From: Nageia nagi
Taxonomy: Eukaryota > Pinophyta
Assembly: GCA_050084985.1 (NCBI GenBank)
Contig: JBITNC010000001.1
Coordinates: 160,952,001 to 161,016,000 of the forward strand
Length of the DNA stretch: 64,000 bases
Reading direction: 5' to 3'
Shown here: piece by piece, positions 47,201 through 53,200 of the stretch
Layout: each line of letters opens with the position of its first letter
Position numbering within the stretch: position 1 is the stretch's first letter
Translations under genes and position numbers: made by a program
Notes under the pieces: model-generated
Seen by the model: the letters and a program-made list of their open reading frames with translations, nothing else
Told to the model about the DNA's origin: nothing
Database searches by the model: none

Positions 47201-50200
47201 TCAAAGTTCTCAAAATGTCGCCTAGATTTTGGATGGAGCAAACTTGGTCATTTTTTGAAACTTGTAAGGTTAAAGATGCTCAAAATTAGGTCCTTCATTA
47301 GCTCATATCTTCAAAATTCCTCTTTGCCAAAGTTCAAACTTGGTTTGAACTCTAGGCACAATTTTCCAAGCTTTTGAAGACACAACTCAAAAAACTACCC
47401 CTTGATACAGATTTTGCATTTTTGGTTGGTTTCGAGAAATTCCAAGTTTGAAAATACTTGCCATGACCTCCTCTATAAACCCATAAGATCACATCTTCCA
47501 TTTGGTGAAGATCAAATCTGAGCTCATTTTCCATCTACACATAGTCTCATGTCTATCCTTGCCAAATCTTCAAGAATTGTGCCCGTTGCTTAAGAATGCC
47601 ACTCTTTGGAGTTAGGGATCCTGAGAGCTCCAAAACTGATGGCCTAGCACCCTGAACTATCTCACTTCCTCCTATAAATGATCTCCCTGTATTATTTCTC
47701 ATTTAGCCACTTTGAATCTTCAAGACCATCTCGATTTAGTCATCCCTTAGGCAATTTACTTTATTGCCTAAGCAAAAATAGGGTTTTCAAAATCTTTTAT
47801 TTTTGGGTGTCTTGTGCGGGCACAAGAGTTTCTCAAAAAAATAAAAACCTTTCAGTAGTGTTACAACAGCTAGTAAAAACACACAAACAAATACCGCCTT
47901 AGTTTTCTCCACCTCACTCTACCAAGTCATCCCTATGTCGTACTCCCCTAGAGATGCATGGTTACCACGTCAAAGTATCCATAAAACTACTCAAGGACAT
48001 TTCCTTTGTAAACGTCCCTTGTGTAGCCTAAAACAAGAGAATCCTGCACTTTCCCTTGTAGTAGGCCAATGTACTTCTTGCTTGAGAAAGCTCAACTATT
48101 AGGTTCTCACGCATTGCTTTCTCCAACTAAAAAAGTTGTCCATAGGTCTCTTACTGCGAGCATACTCACTCTCACAACTTCTTCAAAACTTGCCTAGATG
48201 CATCCTCCCATAATCATTTCACCTCAAACATCAATTGTTGCACTTGCCATCTAGATCACAAACATGCAACTTCTCACCCTCCAATGTTATCTCTAGATAC
48301 AAACTTTGAGTTTTAAGAAAGGATGATCTAGACCTTGGCCTCTTGCATCGTCTTTTGCAGCTACTAAATGATGGCCAATGGAGCCCCTCTCTAAACTCTT
48401 AGTGCTTTCAATCTCAATTTGAAACTATAATAGAATGTTTGTCTTATCCGGGAACAGTTCAAGACATTATACATCAATCTGACCAAACATTTTTCTCTAA
48501 GACGCATGAGAGCTCTATTAAAGGGCTCCCTCGCTTCACAAGGTACAGTTAAATTTCCACTTATAGGACCTCAAGCCAATCTAGGGTTCAGCAATTGTAG
48601 TTTTAGAGGTGTACCCTTCTTAGTCACAGATTGCTTGCTTCTTAGGATTCAAGCGGAGGGTATTAACACTTATGCATGCTGCATTTGGGTTTCTCTTATG
48701 AGGGCCCCTCCTCTTAGGAGAGTTTATATTGTTGAATGTTACATCCCTCCAATTTATTATATCTTTGAGCTATGCTATTCATGATGCAAGAAAGTTCCCT
48801 TACCTTGACCTCTACCCAAAGATTACTAGATACTTTATTTAGGTGAGATTATGCTTATGGGTGACGTCAATGATAGGACAGGGAATTCATAGACACGGAA
48901 CTTTGATAGTAGCATGGACCTACTCCACACTCACGCTCTACTATTTCTGAGGGATTCAACGAACTCCACACCCAAGCTATGGCAAATTCGCTCAGTCAAA
49001 CCCACAATCTTCCAATTCTCAATGGTATTGCTCGGTTCCCCAAGCCTAGCACCACACTTGATTCCCTCATGTAGGAGGTTCCAATGTCGTGGATTACATC
49101 CTTCTCAATCCCTCCCTCATAACGCATCTCCAATCCTTCCGAGTTGCCCCTCACCTCCCTCTTGCAAACAATGCACACCTTATCTTCTACTTGCTAGAAG
49201 ACTTTCTCCATTGTCATTTGCATGGTCCTAGTGGTGACACAGTCAAACTCCCCTCCAGGGCCCTGGCTTCCTCGATTGATATAGTCGCTCAAGGATGTTG
49301 TCAATGTTGGTTTGTCAAGGTTACTGAGACTCTAGAAAATTGGTTTCTCTCTCGACAAGCTACCCTACACCCTAGGGTGGTTTGAGTAGTTCCATAGCAA
49401 ACTCTTTGACAAAGCTCCATGAGATGATCTACAGGGCCTTCATCCCCACCACTTGGATCTCACCCCTTGATGCCCAAGTAGGCGCATTATTCATAGTAGT
49501 ATCTCCAAATCGTTGGAGGGTTGATCCTCTCATCTAGATACATCAACTTATATCTCCCCCTTGGATTGAGGATGTTTCTTGGCCAATTTTGAGTTTGCTC
49601 TCACCAATTGAGGATCCTAGCTTGTGATCTATGTGTTTGTATACTTTGTTTGATTGATACTATGTCTGAGGAACACTTCATCTTCCGATGTTTAGTCTAC
49701 TATGAGATTCAAGGCCTGTATCATTGCCTCTTTCGAGACTCCCACGATTCGCTATTTGCCTTTCTTTGGTACCATTATCAATGTTGCTTAGCTCTTTACT
49801 TCAAAGAGGCCTTCCTTTTACATAAGCATCTTCTAGTCACACCCAGCATCCAATAATGGATTGTCGCATTACATTGTTTTTTCAAGCTTCTTCTATCAAG
49901 ACAGTACGCAAGCAATGACAAGATAATTCTCCAAACCCCACATGTTGTACTAGTAGATGACACTAGGACAGCCAAACTACATTGAGGACCAATCATATCC
50001 TTTCCTTCCTCCCCAATAGCAATTCCATCAGCTCATCCTTCTAGGACCAATGAGATCTTTGCTCAAAGAAGGGAGCACCTATCCCCTGGAGAGACCCAAG
50101 ATGCTTCCCCGACTGTTCTATCCTTTTTTGCTTCTCCTTGCCTTTAGGGTTTGGAGCACTTTTGTATGGGGTGCATTTATTTTATGTTGCTTTATGCTTT

Positions 50201-53200
50201 CTATTTGTTTGGGCCCTTTTAGAGGCCTTACTAGAGTATGGATCATAATTGTACATGCAAATCCCATTGATCGCCTTTGGTCACCCGGACATTAATATAT
50301 TTTCTTTCTTTCTTTCTACTTTTATCTATCAATTTTACAATAACCTAGTTTGTTATATCTGATTTTGCATATTTCCATTAATCTATTTTTAATTCCATAG
50401 GCATAATATATTGTATGTGTTTTAATAAATAATTCTTTATTTAAAACCTATAATGCATAAAGCAAAGAGTAATGATAGCAATGCGTTTTCCAATAAATTT
50501 TTGGCTACCTTCTATTGCTACTCCTGGTCTTAATACATATTATCATTTATGAGAGCTTTTCTAGTCCACTTTATTAAGAATTTTGAGAAACCATTTGTTG
50601 AGGACTCATGATAAAAGTATTTTGAAAATGTGTGGCATGTCATTGGCATTATAACCATTGCTAAATATGATCTCTCTACAGACAGAACAAACGACTAGTC
50701 ACAACTTGAATCCATTTTAGCCGGTTTAATTGACAATTGTAAACTACTGAATGGTTATTACAATAGATTTGTGCAATGAATCATCCAGACAAATGCATAC
50801 CCAGTTTAATTCCGTTAAGCTCAGCACAAAGGCAATCTGCAATGTAAAGTAGATAGTGCGCATCAATACATGCATACTGGACCATTTCATTTGGTAAAGG
50901 ACGAAGTCGCCAATCCGCACGCTGCAGTAAAAAAAGAAAATGGTATAAACAAACATGCAAAGTCCCGTTGCTGCTTCAAGTAAATCCATGCGATCTCCAT
51001 AAATCAAATAATCGGATAACCTTGGGGAATATCACTTATAGATGAAAGATATAAAAATGGATAAAATATGAATTATAACTAGAAGATAAGAGCCCACCTT
51101 GATAGACTTCCTACCCCTTGAAAACAGAATCTGTACTTTTTATCACGATAACTTAAGGCACTAGAATGCAATACAAAATAGCGACACATTAAAAGAACTT
51201 AGAAACTAAGAGTGAAAAATTGGAAGCTGTTACAGGACATTGTTAAACATATAGTAATTGCATTCATCAAACATTTACATCTTTCTTTTTACACAGGATG
51301 AGTACACCTCCACTGCATGATTAACATAGAAAATATGGTAGAGAAAGCAAAATAAATCTTGGGTGCATTCTTTCTTTGAACTTTTTTCTATAGTTTTCCA
51401 TGTTTATCATGTGTTCAGATATAAGATGCATTTCCTCAAATAAAAGGCATTGAAGATCAAAGCACCATCATAGAGAACTCTAAAATAAAACTTCAACAAC
51501 AATAACAAAAAGGAGATGCACAATAATTTAAAAGCCCTCATAGAGGTAATTCAAATAATCGAAGATATCATCCCCAATTATTTGATTGTGAATATGGCAA
51601 ATAGGGTTCTATATTGATAACATCTTTAAGTTCCACCAATCCACATTATCCAAAGTTAGCCATCAGTTGTAACTAATAGGTCAGTACAAGTTCACACAAG
51701 GTCAAGATTCATGGCCTTGCCGAAAATAAACATCTTGAAACACACCCATCTTAATATCCCATCAAATGTTCCAGAAGTCAAGGTAAAACAAATTCCAAAA
51801 TGAAATAATGCATGTTAAAATCTTCACTGCCAGACTAACATGATCTCAATTGGATTACTCTAGATGTAATTACCATTAGTATTTTATTGTCATCAAGATT
51901 GTTTTAAATATCTTCTACAGAATCTTTGAAGATGAAGTTCATCCAACTTGGGAAGGTATGTAATATGTCAAATTGATGTCAAAGAGGTGATTCATGGATA
52001 ATATCAAATTTTAAAAAATAGAAGATATCATTTCCAAGATGATTGGCTGGATTGTTGATATGGGTAATAGGGCTGTGTATTTGTACCATCCAGAACTTCC
52101 AACAATCCACATTATCCTAAGTCTGGGTCTAACTTGTAGGTCAGCCCAAGTTCACCGAGGGCTGAGACTCAAAGCTTTCATCAAAATAAACACCTTGAAA
52201 TACACCTGTGGTAGTATCCTATTGAGTGCTCCCCAAGATAAGCTTCAACCAATACCATAATAAACTAATACATCCCAACACCTTCACACCCAGACATGAC
52301 TTCAATCAGATTATGTTAGAAGCATTTATTGTTACTATTTGATAGTCATCAGGATAGTTTCAAATTATCTTTACTGAAGACCCGAAAACAAAGCTTTTCT
52401 AACCTGGAAGGGAATGTAATATGTCTATTTAATGCCTGTAGTTAGCACAAGACAACTCATTGGTGTATCTTTCAAAACATTAATTCCTACATATTTTCCA
52501 TGTAGTAACATTCCCGACTGCTACAGTTATACCTAGGGAGAAAGATTACTTATAAATTGATAATTCCTTACATTCAAGCATAAACCTTACTATGTTAATG
52601 TAATGCAATTAGTGAAGCAATAGTTGAATGATTGATTACTGTTATCCAATATTCAAATGCATAGATAAATATAAAAAGGCATCAGCACCAACATAAGAGT
52701 ATCACATTGTCCTCTAGCAGGCCCCTGTACAGGCTGCCAGCCATCATATATTGTAGAAAGTTACAATATGCTACACCCCTGATCACCTTATGTTTTATTA
52801 TCCCCTTTTATATAGAAAGTAACAACAGTAATAGAAAATGTGTTTTCTGATCATGTCTTGATGTCCAAAACTAACCCAAGATCCTCGAGAAATATGAACT
52901 AAATTACTCTCAAAATAGGAGTTAATGGTGAAAAAGGAGAATTAACAGTAGCAAGCCAATCGATTATCTCAAGATACAAGTGAGATTTAGGAGGTAATTA
53001 TGACATGTTAAGCTATGAAATAATGCCAAATTTAGATGTATTTATTTAGGATAAATTTGCATTTAATGAAGCTTGTGTAACTTCTCATCGGTCATTCATG
53101 GATATTAATATAATTTAGTTCCTTCTCTCCTAACTTGACTTTTCTCGATACTAACCTAGTAACCACTACCCCCAAACCAGCCTTTAAGTCTATTTCAGGA

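Noticed and set aside
40733-47824. A single element bounded by TGTGCCCGCACAA at both ends
   Set aside because: The two ends are inverted and the matching sequence extends inward as LTR-like text in both, while host exons lie between; two separate insertions fit better.
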